DNA from: Prorocentrum cordatum
Lineage: Eukaryota > Sar > Dinophyceae > Prorocentrales > Prorocentraceae
Assembly: GCA_963575745.1 (NCBI GenBank)
Contig: CAUYUJ010017904.1
Span: 286,508 to 341,507 of the forward strand
Length of the DNA: 55,000 nucleotides
Reading direction: 5' to 3'
Made by a program: the position numbers and the translations under genes. Numbering within the stretch: position 1 is the stretch's first letter; each line of letters begins with the position of its first letter. Below are positions 20,611 through 30,200 of the stretch, piece by piece. The notes below the pieces were generated by a model. It was not told where the DNA came from and made no database searches. It was given only the letters and a program-made list of their open reading frames with translations.

Positions 20611-20701
20611 ATTCCTGTCCAGACGGCGGCCATTACGCTTGAGATGGTTGCCCCGATTGATCAGTGCCTTGCCATTGCGATAATTCACAGGCCTTGAGGT
20701 T

Positions 20702-20870
20702 GACACCAACACTAATATCGGCGGTGTGTCTCCACCGAGGGAAGACGATCCTAATCTCGGTGATGGTGGTTGTATTCTGGCCTCCAAGGTGGCCGAACTA
20801 TTACCACCAACACCGAAATCTAGGATCATCTTCCCCCTGTGGAGGCAACCCCTGTACTGGTGTTGGCGCC
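20702..20870. mobile_element. M16 fold-back element with ~60-bp arms
   Basis: The left arm ACACCAACACTAATATCGGC, GGTGTGTCTCCACCGAGG, GAAGACGATCCTAATCTCGG pairs with the right arm CCGAAATCTAGGATCATCTT, CCCCCTGTGGAGG, TACTGGTGTTGGCGCC. Only ~50 bp separate the arms. Confidence 0.8.
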
Positions 20871-20894
20871 CTTCTCTCCCATCCTCTCCGCAGA

Positions 20895-21500
20895 GGAGGA
20901 TGAGGAGAGGAAGAGGAGGAGGCGGAGGAGGAGGGTGTGGAGGCACCCCCCCGTATTGATGCACGTGCGGTTCGCCCATTCTCTCCGCATCTTCTTCCCA
21001 CCATCGAATCCCCGGGGCAGGGCGCGAGGTTACAGAGAATCAGAGGTCGAACGTCGCAGGCCTCTGGCCACTCGCTGAGTGAGCAGTTGGGGGCCGCTGC
21101 CCCCCAGGTGCCCCAACGAGCTTCTGGCCCAGAGCCTCCCCCGCTCGGACCTTGAGCCACAGTGGCTACGAAGAGGAGGGGGCAGGGGGGAAGAGGGGGA
21201 GGAGGAGGAGGAGCAGGAGGAGGAGGAGGAGGAGGACGGAGTGGAAGATGGAGAGGCGGAGGAGGATGAGAATGAGGGAAGAGTTCGAGGAGGAGGAGGA
21301 GGAGGAGGAGGAGGAGGTGGTGGAGGAGGAGGAGGAGGAGGAGGAAGCAGCGGCTGCACATCGGCCGAATGTCGTCCCTCCTCCTCGTCCTCCCTGAGAG
21401 GCACGCTGCCGGGGCCCAATCTTGGCAGCGCCGAGGTCGTGAGGAGGAGGAGGAGGAGGAAGAGGAGGAGGAGGAGGAGGAGGAGGACGAGGACGAGGAC
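20895..21500. repeat. GGA-rich microsatellite blocks
   Basis: Interrupted GGA/GAG repeats lie at 20895-20945, 21180-21350 and 21440-21515. The poly-Glu and poly-Ser frames across them are artefacts. Confidence 0.9.
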
Positions 21501-21603
21501 GAGGAGGACGAGGAGGGCAGGCACGGAGCCCGCCTGCCCCTCGTCCTCTCTCTCCCTCTCGGCGCCGCTCCCGCGTTCGCCTGCGCTGCTCGTCTCTGCT
21601 CGT

Positions 21604-21881
21604 GCGGTCGGGAACTCTGGGAGATAGTGTGTCGCTCCGCCGGTTCTGGCCCCCGCCGCGCCTCGGCGCGGCACGCTGTGCACTTCCCTGCCCACCAGCG
21701 AGGAGGAGGAGGAGGAGGAGGAGGAGGCGCGACACGCTATCCGCTTCCCTGCCCCCCAAGCTTCTCCGATGCTCCCGCCCCGCGGAGCGGAGCGAAAGGC
21801 TATCCGCTCGCAGGGCAGAGCGTGTCGCTGGGGCCGCCGTGGTGACACGCCAAGCCGCTATAAGCAAAGGCTCCCGACCGC
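21604..21881. mobile_element. M6 MITE, copy b (expanded by GGA repeats)
   Basis: Left GCGGTCGGGAACTCTGGGAG, then GTGTGTCGCTCCGCCGG; right CCGCCGTGGTGACACGCC, then GGCTCCCGACCGC. An internal GGA microsatellite makes this copy longer than the others. Confidence 0.8.
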
Positions 21882-22705
21882 AGAGCTCCGTCTTCCACCC
21901 GCTTCGACAGCGGCTTCGCCCGGCCCCCATCTTGTTCTATGGCGAGTTTCCAGCGATACGGTGTGGCCCTATGTTTGCACGGCTTCAGGTGGCGTAACTG
22001 GGCGCAGCCGATTCGATTGCGATCCGATTCGTAACCGATTCTGCTCGATTCGATGCTCGTGCCGATCCGATCCGATTTGGCCACTTGATGCTTGCAGATC
22101 CTGCGCATGCCCCCCCGCCCTGTTCTTCTTTTGTCGTTGCTCCCTCGCTCGTTGGAGATGGCGGTCTCTACTTGCAGAGATTCCTCCTTTGGAGCTTAGA
22201 TTGACCACACTTCCTAGTGGAATTCGGCGATTGGCGACAGTTTCTATGGGATCTCGGCCTTCGGCGGCCGCTCCGGTGCCACGGTGCCGTCGAAACGACC
22301 CAGGGGCGCGTGCTCGAGAGGCACGGCTTCGGATGCACGAGTTCTCTGCCTGCTTGCTCTGCAGGCTGGCCCCTTTGCACCTGACCGTTGTTCTCTTGCA
22401 CAGCTGTGTTCTAGAGCTTGGACCTCTTTATTTTCGTCGTCGTCGTTCGTTCGTCGTTCGTCGTTCGTCCTCCCCCACACGGCCACGGAAGGAAACGCCT
22501 GGAGGAAGGAGGCGAAAGCCTTCTGTCCCTCGCAGCTACTTGGTGCAAGAGTCAGGGCACGCGTGCCCCTTGTTCTACCCCCTGGCGAGAACCGGCTTAC
22601 TGGCGCGAATCGTGACGTGGCCAGTGGGGAGGGGGGGCTCCCAGGGGAGGGGGCGGGGCCGGTCACGGGGGCCAACGCGAACAAAGAGATCGGTTCACCA
22701 CCGGT
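21882..22705. other. No gene recognised
   Basis: GATTCGAT/GATCCGAT-rich repeats (about 22010-22080) and a TTCGTCGTTCG repeat (about 22435-22475) are present. The open frames have weak codon bias. Confidence 0.4.
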
Positions 22706-22708
22706 GCA

Positions 22709-22858
22709 TACAGTGGAGGCCCATGCCAAGGAACACCCTGCTTGCCTCCGGGGCGCCCCGGCCCGACGCGTTCCCACACCAAGAGCCAGCGGACGTTCTG
22801 GGGCCTCAGGGTTGGATTTCTTGTGGACGGTTTCTTGAGGTCGAGCCCCTACTCTGTA
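22709..22858. mobile_element. M2 element, copy b
   Basis: TACAGTGGAGGCCCATGCC on the left and TCAGGGTTGGATTTCTTGTG inside match M2 copy a (51778-51959). The right inverted end has decayed. Confidence 0.65.
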
Positions 22859-22860
22859 CC

Positions 22861-23177
22861 AGGGCTGGACCTAAACGGTGTTTTTGGCCATTTCGTGGGC
22901 CGTTTTCGTTCCGATTTCGTTTTGCGGTAAAGGCTGGTTCGAGACAAACGCGAGGGAAAACGAGAACAAAACGAAAACGAAAACGAAAAACACCGTTTAG
23001 GTGTAAGTCGGGCCTGTCCCTCTACAGCAGGCACGTTCAAAAATAGTTAAAAAATAGTCTGGGAACTATTTTTTGTCTCTTTTTGATTGCTCTGGGGCAT
23101 TTTTTGGCTATTTTGAGTTTTTCGTCAAAAATTCGCCCGTAGGGGGACAGGCCCGACCTAAGTTTGGGTTCAGCCCT
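22861..23177. mobile_element. M4 MITE copy b, interrupted by M5
   Basis: AGGGCTGGACCTAAACGGTG at the left and CACCGTTTAGGT plus GGGTTCAGCCCT at the right are its inverted ends. The right end is split by M5 copy c. Flanking CTCTGTACC and CTCTGCACG are a plausible decayed 9-bp target duplication. Confidence 0.85.
23003..23161. mobile_element. M5 MITE, copy c, nested in M4
   Basis: The ends are GTAAGTCGGGCCTGTCCCTC and AGGGGGACAGGCCCGACCTA. GTTTAGGT on the left and GTTTGGGT on the right are an 8-bp target duplication with one change. The uninterrupted site is visible in M4 copy a. Confidence 0.9.
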
Positions 23178-23340
23178 GCTCTGCACGCCCTCCTGGCTGT
23201 CCCAGGGGGGCTCGCGCACGGATCTTAGGCTTCGGAGGGGCCCAGGCTCGGGCTCGGCGAGGCTCGGCGGGGACCGACGTGCGCTCCCGGCACCTTGCAA
23301 GGGGGCCCGAGCGCCACGTGTCACCGAGCGCGCTCCTTGG

Positions 23341-23645
23341 CATCGCTCGGGCGTGTGCATTTCAGGAGAGGAAAAAACACACAGACACACTTAATCGTCG
23401 ACTCCCAGAAAATATGGGGAAATATGGGAAGCGGGGAGGAAGAGAAAAGCACCGAAAATATTAGAACATATGTGGAATCTTGCTATTTGTGTGATTTTTT
23501 TGTTTGTTTTGTGTGTGTGTGTGTCCCAGGGCCCCTTCAGCATTTTTCCTTCGGCGAGGACCATCGAGGAGGGTTCTTGATCATTTGGCGAAAAAGCCAC
23601 GCACGAAACCGAACAAAAACAAATGGAATGGACGTCCGAGCGATA
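23341..23645. mobile_element. M9 MITE copy c, interrupted by M10
   Basis: CATCGCTCGGGCGTGTGCAT at the left and GGACGTCCGAGCGAT at the right are the M9 ends. The middle is split by M10. Confidence 0.85.
23363..23539. mobile_element. M10 element, copy b, nested in M9
   Basis: GCATTT flanks the insertion on both sides (23357-23362 and 23540-23545). The contents match 1327-1484, including AATATGGGGAAATATGGGAA and TGTCCCAGGGCCCCTTCA. Confidence 0.85.
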
Positions 23646-23792
23646 GCGAGCATCCACAACTCGCAAAGTGCCCACTCGCAAACGTCCCAGAAAGCACATG
23701 TCTGCTTTGATGTGATTTATCGTAGATCCCCCGCGGGGGATCCAGGCCATCTGCGAGCAGTTACTTTGCGAGTAATGGAGCGCGCTCGTCCA
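23646..23792. mobile_element. M11 MITE-like element, copy b
   Basis: CTCGCAAAGTGCCCACTCGC at the left and CGAGCAGTTACTTTGCGAGT at the right are inverted ends, with GGAGCGCGCTCGTCC at the boundary. Confidence 0.8.
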
Positions 23793-23824
23793 ACATCCTT
23801 CCCCCCCCGCTGCTGTGTCCTCCT

Positions 23825-23839
23825 GTCGGTCTCTCTTTC

Positions 23840-23884
<45 letters not shown>
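23825..23884. repeat. (CT)n microsatellite
   Basis: An almost pure CT run ends in TATATATATC. Confidence 0.9.
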
Positions 23885-23892
23885 CTCTCCGC

Positions 23893-24550
23893 CCATGTGC
23901 CCATGTGGCGGCGTTCCAAAAAGGAAGGGCCTTGCCTTCGAGGATGGAAGCGGTTGTCGTGTCTTCCTCGGTGGAAGGCGGCGGAAGGTCGGCGGATGTA
24001 AAACGAGGCCGCTTCCGCCGGCGGGAGCCAGTGGAAGTTGGTGGAAGCTCGGCTGAAGGCGGCAGAAGTAAAAGATGTGCCCACAAGAGATGAAAACGTT
24101 TTTGGGTTCAGGGTTTCCGAAATCGCACATGTGACGGCGACATCCTGTATCCCGGATCTGGTTGGTGGCCACTAGAAGCTCAGTGAGCCCCGCGCCATTC
24201 TGCTGCGATGGCGGTGCACTTTATCCTCAATCCCCGTCTCCACGAGGCCATGGAATTTCAGCCCTATCATCCCCCACCCCAGTTGGGGATAGGCCCCGCG
24301 ACGTCCGAAGGGAACAGACTACATCCCCCATCTAGAGGGGTAAATCGGCTAGTGGGGCCAGTGCAATGCCAGCGGGGATGGGGATCGGTTAAACGATGCT
24401 CATTTCTTTGTGTCGGACACCGTGACAGGGGCGCCAGGTTTTCGAATTCATTCCAAAGTTGTTTTATCATGCCAGCCTTCATACAGCTGCGGAGTCATGG
24501 GGAACTTTCTTGCCAGAGTCTCTGTCTCCCGTTCCGCAGCTTGTTTTGGG
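23893..24550. other. No gene recognised
   Basis: Unique-looking sequence with short GAAGGCGGCGGAAG and GGAAGTTGGTGGAAG repeats (about 23960-24065) lies here. Frames are short and unbiased. Confidence 0.4.
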
Positions 24551-24551
24551 T

Positions 24552-24854
24552 TCAGCTTGAGTCCGCCATGGTAGCGCTACGGAACTGCACGCACTGGGGA
24601 AAGTCGTATTCAAAGAGTTTCTTGCTGTCTGGCCTCTTCTGCGTCGTCCGGTCGGCCGTTCGGTGGCAGACCTTGGCAGAGACATAGAGCCTCGCCGCCG
24701 CCAGCGACGACATCGGCTGCTGGCAGTTTGTGAGCGACCAGGCCCAGTACTCCTCGGACGACGAGGCCGTTGGGAGGGGACGGGGCGCGGAGTCAGCTTG
24801 CAGTGGGGCGGGAGGGCGCCGGTGGGCACTTTGCCAGCGCAACCGTTGGGTCAT
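24552..24854 (-). CDS. Short open frame, unknown
   Basis: The minus strand reads YWAWSLTNCQQPMSSLAAAR, LYVSAKVCHRTADRTTQKRP and KLFEYDFPQCVQFRSATMAD, then a stop. Composition is protein-like but codons are not GC-ending as in the secure genes here, so it may be an old mobile-element fragment. Confidence 0.25.
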   Translation of the reverse strand: MTQRLRWQSAHRRPPAPLQADSAPRPLPTASSSEEYWAWSLTNCQQPMSSLAAARLYVSAKVCHRTADRTTQKRPDSKKLFEYDFPQCVQFRSATMADSS

Positions 24855-24949
24855 TGAAGGCGCCTTGGGACTGAAGGATCCGCGTGGCAGACCTTGCTAT
24901 CGCCAAGGTTCGCGCAGTCATCCGCTTCACGGGGCCTCTTCTGGCACCA

Positions 24950-25186
24950 CTACTGCCTTATAGCCTCTAGCCCAGGTCCCAGAGGAGGACAATTAAGCGA
25001 GCTTGGTTTCCCGTGCCATAGAACTAGACGGCTTGTCACTTGGCCACGCCCCCTGATCCTGGCCTCAAAGTAGTAACCCAGGGCCACGGTTATCTGTGAG
25101 TCTGGGATTTCAAGTCCGCGCCTCTTGGCTTGTCCCTGATTGAGTTTGTCGCTTGACATACTCCATCGAACTGCTCTCTTCTTCAA
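24950..25186 (-). CDS. Short open frame, unknown
   Basis: The minus strand reads RWSMSSDKLNQGQAKRRGLE, IPDSQITVALGYYFEARIRG and VTSRLVLWHGKPSSLNCPPL. As with the frame at 24552-24854, codon bias is weak. Both could belong to one decayed element. Confidence 0.25.
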   Translation of the reverse strand: MKKRAVRWSMSSDKLNQGQAKRRGLEIPDSQITVALGYYFEARIRGRGQVTSRLVLWHGKPSSLNCPPLGPGLEAIRQ

Positions 25187-25439
25187 GCGGGCACGCGCTG
25201 TCTTGGTCTGAGTTTCGGGATCTGGTGTACGATCTCAGACATTAAGGTAATGGTTACTGGTTGAGAGAGATTTCCACCATTGTCCCCTTTTGAACCCCAA
25301 TCGCCCCCGTAGTTCTGACCTAGTGGGTGCGTGTGTCACGCCGAGCTTGCCGACAAGCTAACAATGATCAGAGCGAGGGGGCTGAACGGTCGTTCATTGT
25401 CCCTGGGCGCGTGGTTGAAGCGGGGTTCCGTGGTGAAGG

Positions 25440-25545
25440 TTGTTGTTGCGTTGTTGTGGTTGTTGTCGTTGTCGTTGTCGTTGCTGTTGTTGATGTTGTT
25501 GGTGTTGTCGTTGTCGTTGTTGGTGGTGGTGTTGTTGTTGTTCCC
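25440..25545. repeat. (GTT)n-rich microsatellite
   Basis: GTTGTTGTCGTTGTTG runs end at CCCTACCTACCTAGG. Confidence 0.9.
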
Positions 25546-25678
25546 TACCTACCTAGGCTCTGCCTAGAAGGGTTCTTACTGTGTTGGCTTAAAGGGGCCG
25601 GGCAGTGTTCCTCGCCCCGGGCGGTTCCCCCGGCATCCGCCCCGTGGTTCCCCCAGTTGCGCCCCCTGGGTTCACCCA

Positions 25679-26165
25679 GTTTAGCTTAGCTTAGCTTATC
25701 TCATCTTAGCTTAGCTTAGCTTAGCTTTGCCTAGCCTAGCTTAGCTTAGCTTAGCTTAGTTTAGCTTATCTCATCTTAGCTTAGCTTAGCTTAGCTTAGC
25801 TTGGCTTGGCTTAGCTTAGCTTAGCTTAGCCTAGCCTCGCCTAGCTTAGCTAAGCTTAGCTTAGCATAGCATAGCTTACCTTAGCTTAGCTTAGCGCAGC
25901 GCAGCATAGCGCAGCGCAGCATTATCACAGCATAGCATAGCATAGCATAGCCAAGCATAGCTTAGCTTAGCTTAGCATAGCATAGCATAGCAAAGCTCAG
26001 CATATCATAGCATAGCATAGCATAACATAGCATCGCATAGCATAGCATAGCGCAGCATAGCATAGCATAGCATAGCATAGCATGTCTTAGCATAGCATTG
26101 CTTAGCATATCACAGCGCAGCATAGCATAGCATAGCACAGCACAGCATAGCATAGCATACCATAG
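25679..26165. repeat. TTAGC/ATAGC pentanucleotide array
   Basis: About 95 units of a five-base motif occur. The left part is TTAGC, and from about 25865 it shifts to ATAGC with GCAGC variants. Confidence 0.95.
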
Positions 26166-26304
26166 CATTGCAACAACATAATCAAGCAACAACAAACACA
26201 AAAGCAAAACAAACGCAACAGCAAAAGCAACAGCAAAAGCAAAGGCAGCGGCAAAAGCAAAGGTACTAACAAAAAGTAAAGGCAATGCAAAGCAAAAGCA
26301 ACAC
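26166..26304. repeat. CAACAA/AAAGCAA-rich low-complexity sequence
   Basis: The block is built of degenerate CAACAACA, AAGCAACAGC and GCAAAAGC units. Confidence 0.85.
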
Positions 26305-26515
26305 CAATGCGAAAGTGTAGATGTAGATGTAGATGTCGGTGTAGATGTGGATGTAGGTGTAGATGTATATGTAGATGTAGATGTAGGTGTAGATGTAGGT
26401 GTGGATGTAGATGTAGATGTGAGTCTCGCTGTTGATGCTGATGTAGATGTAGATGCAGGTGTAGATGTAAATGTAGCTGTCGGTGTAGATGTAGATGTTG
26501 CTTTCCAAAATGCTC
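26305..26515. repeat. GTAGAT hexanucleotide array
   Basis: About 35 units of GTAGAT/GTGGAT occur. The flank CTCCTAGGTAGGG is the inverse of CCCTACCTAGG at 25543, so the four low-complexity blocks between them may have been duplicated or moved as one. Confidence 0.9.
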
Positions 26516-26539
26516 CAACTCCTAGGTAGGGTCGCACTG

Positions 26540-26721
26540 GGATAATTGTTGTTGTCGTCGTTGTTGGTGTTGGTGTTGGTGTTGGTGTTGGTGTTGGTGT
26601 TAGTGTTAGTGTTAGTGTTAGTGTCAGTATTGTTGTGGTTGGTGTTGGTATTTTTGTTGCTGCTGTTGCTGTTGTTGCTGTTGCCGTTGCTGGTGTTGCT
26701 GGTGTTGCTGGTGTTGTTGCA

Positions 26722-26753
<32 letters not shown>

Positions 26754-26775
26754 CGCTGTTGCTGTTTTTGCGTTG
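26540..26775. repeat. GTTGGT/GTTGCT microsatellite
   Basis: GTTGGTGTTGGT, then GTTGCTGTTGTTGCTG runs occur. Poly-Gln or poly-Leu frames across it are not genes. Confidence 0.9.
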
Positions 26776-27232
26776 TTGTCGCCGTCCTCGCCCGCGACGC
26801 ACTCCGCGACCCTCCCGCGACCCACCCATATTGCTTTGACGAAATTTCTGCGCCTGCGGCGGGCTCGCTGTGCAATGCGTCATAAAAATCTGCGCCTGCT
26901 GCGGGCTTCTTCAGAGCGCCGGAGACTGCCCACTCCCCCGCTCCCCCAGTCTTATCCGCAACCGCGGGTTGCTACATATTGTGTTGCGGTGCGGAGCGCT
27001 TCTAACTCTGATTGCGATGCTGCGCCCCCCCAGAAGAAGGTCGACGGGGGTGCCTTCCCGCAGCTAGTAGCTCGAGCGGCGCAGCAGGGTGCGGTGGGAG
27101 CGCGCGGTCGTCGCGCGGTCGGCCCCGCTCTCTGGCCGCGATGGTTCCGAGAGGTGCTCCTCCCAGAGGCCGAGCAGGACGGTGCTGACGCGCGGGCGGC
27201 GAGAGAGAGCAGACACACCGCGCAGGCGTCCA

Positions 27233-30200
27233 ATGCCGACCCCGAGGCCAAGCCGCGCCGGCGCGGGCGGGCCCCGGCCCCGCCCCCCGGCGTTCCCGCC
27301 GCCGGGCACGATTGCGGCTGCCGCCGCCACGGCGCATGCAGCCGCCTCGGAGTGGTGCCGGCTGCCCTCGGACGCGCAGGGCAAGCGGCCGCGGCAGCAG
27401 ATGGTCGCGACGTCCAAGGCTCCGCCAGGGACTCCGTCGGGGGCACCCTGGCGCAAGCCGCAGCAGCGTGCGCCCAGGCCTGGTGGGCCCATTTTCCACC
27501 ACAGCTACCATAGGCAGGAGGAGGAGGAGGAGGCGGAGGAGGAGGCGGAGGCGGAGGGAGGAGGAGGAGGAGGAGGAGGACGAGGAGGAGGAGGAGGAGG
27601 AGGAGGAGGAGGAGGAGGAGGAGGAGGGAGGAGGAGGAGGAGGAGGAGGAGGAGGGGGAGGAGGAGGAGGAGGACCTCCCAACCCTCCCTTCTCCTCCGT
27701 CCTGCCTGTGGTCGCGGCGGTGAAAAAAATGGGCCCACCACACAGGCCTCCTTCGGCCCCGCCGCCGCGGCACCTGCTCGTGGGTCAGCCTGCCCCCGCG
27801 CCCAACCCGTGGGCCTTCCTGGGGCCTGCGCCGGGGGCCCAGAGCGGCGAGGGCGTGGGCGCATACAGGGAACACCGCTGCGTGGGAGCCGCGGAGGGGG
27901 GCCCCGTGGCGGTCTCGGAGCCCGTGGAGGCCACGGGTGAAATGCAGGGGAACGAACCATGACATAAGCATCATTGCACCAGAGAAAGACCCCAATCAGT
28001 GGATGGTTTCGCTGAGGAGATCGACCCGGGGCCCGGGAGCCCGGGAACCCGGAACCCGAGAATAACACTTCGGAGGTCCGCGCGGATTGCTCGGATCGGC
28101 GAGAGGGGGCCCCTGGCGGCGCCTCCGGCGCCGCCCCTGGCGCGCTCCGCGCGCCATGGAGGGGGGGTCCAGCGCGGATCCAAGACATCCGCGCGGACCT
28201 TCGAGTCGTTGTGTTCGTGCCATCGCTCGCTCCCCTAAGATGGAGGCCATGGAGGGGCGCCCCGTGGAGGACGCGCAGGCTCGAGGGAGAATGAGCGACG
28301 CAAGCATACCATCGTGCGGAGGTCCGCGCAGACTTGCTGGGGCGGCGCCGGGCCCCCATCCCCTGGGGCGCGCCGCGCGCCAGGTGCGCCGAAGGCGCCG
28401 CCGGGGGGCGGAGCGCCGACCCAAGAAGTCCGCGCAGACATCCGAGCGTTTACGCTCATGCAGATTTGGGTTCCCCTAGAGGCCGGGGAGGCCGTGGAAG
28501 AAAGCCCGATGGAGGCCGTGGAGGGGAGCCCCGTGGAGGACGCGGAGGCCACGGGCGGTCAGCTGGAGGATGCGGCGCCCTGGGGTGGCCCCGCTGGCGT
28601 GCTGCGGGGCCCCCACGTCTGGCGCTGCCCGAGAACGGGCGGGGAGGTGCGGTACTTCGCCGCCAGGGTGGCGCCCGCTGGGGACGAGCTGGGCGCGTGC
28701 GGGCCGCCAGAGGACGAGCCGGTCGTGCTCTACTTCTCTGGCCTCGGGGACGCGGGCGGCGACGCGAAGGCGCCGTTCGCCAAGAGGCTAGAGGCCATGA
28801 TGAGTTGGCGGCTGGCGCCGTTCTTGTTCCTGGCGCCCCTACGGCCTCCGGGCCAATGGTGGGTCCTAGACGGCGACGAGCCGAATTACGGCTACCTCGG
28901 GGAGCTTGTGCCCGAGACCGTGGACTTGCTGGCAGCCTTCGTCGGGAGCCTGGCTGACGACCGGCGGGTTGTTGCGCTGGGCTTCTCCGCCGGCGCCTAC
29001 TGCATCACCGAGCTCCTGGCGCGCGGCAGTCTGCATATGGACGCGGTGGCCCTGGGGGGCCTCCACGGCCACGGCCAACCCGACGTGGAAGATGTCCCGA
29101 AGAAGCGCAAGGCGGGCTGGAGGGAAAATCAGCGGGTCCAGAGCTCGAGCAGGAGCAGTGCAGTACACCGCTGCCTGCGGCAGGACCCGCCAGCGTGGCC
29201 AGCGCGGCAGCGCAACAGTCAGGAGGTCGATGTTCAGATCCGCAGCATGTCAGCGCCCCGTCCCAGGCTGACGCGGGTCTCGACTGCCCCCCTCCTCGTG
29301 CGCGGCCTCGGCTCCTTCCCCTTGACTGCCCTCCATGTCCCGAGGGCTCCGTGGCACTTCGAGGCCATCCTGTGCCCCCACTCGTGATGCTGAGGTTTGC
29401 TGTGTGCTCCGGGGGTTTAATGGCTCTGAGAAGGGCCCAAACGGCTGCCTCGAACCAGAGACCACGACCCAGCGTCATCAGCCAACGTCCGCCGCCGCCG
29501 CCGCCGCCTCTTCACCGCCCTCCCTCCTTCATCTTGAGGCTCTGTTCCAGGCTTCTCGGGGGCCTCCGGGAGGCCTTTGGGCCGGCTGGCCGGTGGGGTG
29601 GGGTGAGGGGGGGGGCCCTCCGCGGTCTTGGGGCTGTCCTGGGCGCCAGGGCTGTGCCGGCCCCTCCCGGCAGCCGGGCCACCTCGGGGATGCCCGTGCG
29701 GGTCGCTGGGCCGTCGTGGAGCCTTCCTGGGGCGATCTTCAGCGGCGAGCGGGAGGGAATGGCGAAGGAGACGGCCTTCTCAGAAGGCGGCGGGACTTCT
29801 CAGAAGCCCTCGCGCTTTTTGAGAAGTTTTCTTGGTTTCCGGGGAAGGCTTAGAACAACTTCTCAGAAGGCTGGGGGACTTCCGAGCCTTTGAGAAGGCC
29901 TTTTCCTTCTCATTTCCTTCCCTCGCTCGCCGCCAAGATGCCGCTGTTTGCGCAATGGGCGCCCGTGTTGGGCCTAGGTGACATGACGTCGAAACGTGGC
30001 CCCCCCTCGCCCCCGTGCTCCCAGGGTTGACGAGGAGCGATTGGCCCCTCGCAGGAGCGGGCGTTTGCTTCGCAACACTTCGCACTCCCCTCGTTTTCGG
30101 TCGCGTGCCAACTTTGAGACATGGGGTGTCGGGTCGGGGGGGGCTTTTCGGCATTTCTCTTGGCGGGCGTTGATTTAGCAAACGGAGGTATTGGCCGTCT

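Larger units (their letters stand above)
17080..20690 (-). mobile_element. Degenerate LINE-like retroelement (minus strand)
   Basis: Reading the minus strand from 20690 down, a lysine- and glutamate-rich region (20610-19510) leads into an endonuclease-like domain (19560-19055). This is the order seen in non-LTR elements. The reading frame changes at least four times, and an MITE (M4) sits in the upstream part. Between 19050 and 17080, short minus-strand segments such as PEWTQDFLAGMCGFLLPDFH look protein-like, but no reverse-transcriptase YxDD box was found. The 3' boundary is therefore a guess, and the element is probably dead. Confidence 0.5.

Noticed and set aside
20839-21930. Poly-Glu, poly-Ser and poly-Leu ORFs on both strands
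   Set aside because: They are translations of GGA microsatellites.
26266-26883. ORFs of Asn/Thr, Leu/Val or Gln repeats
   Set aside because: They are translations of simple-sequence arrays.
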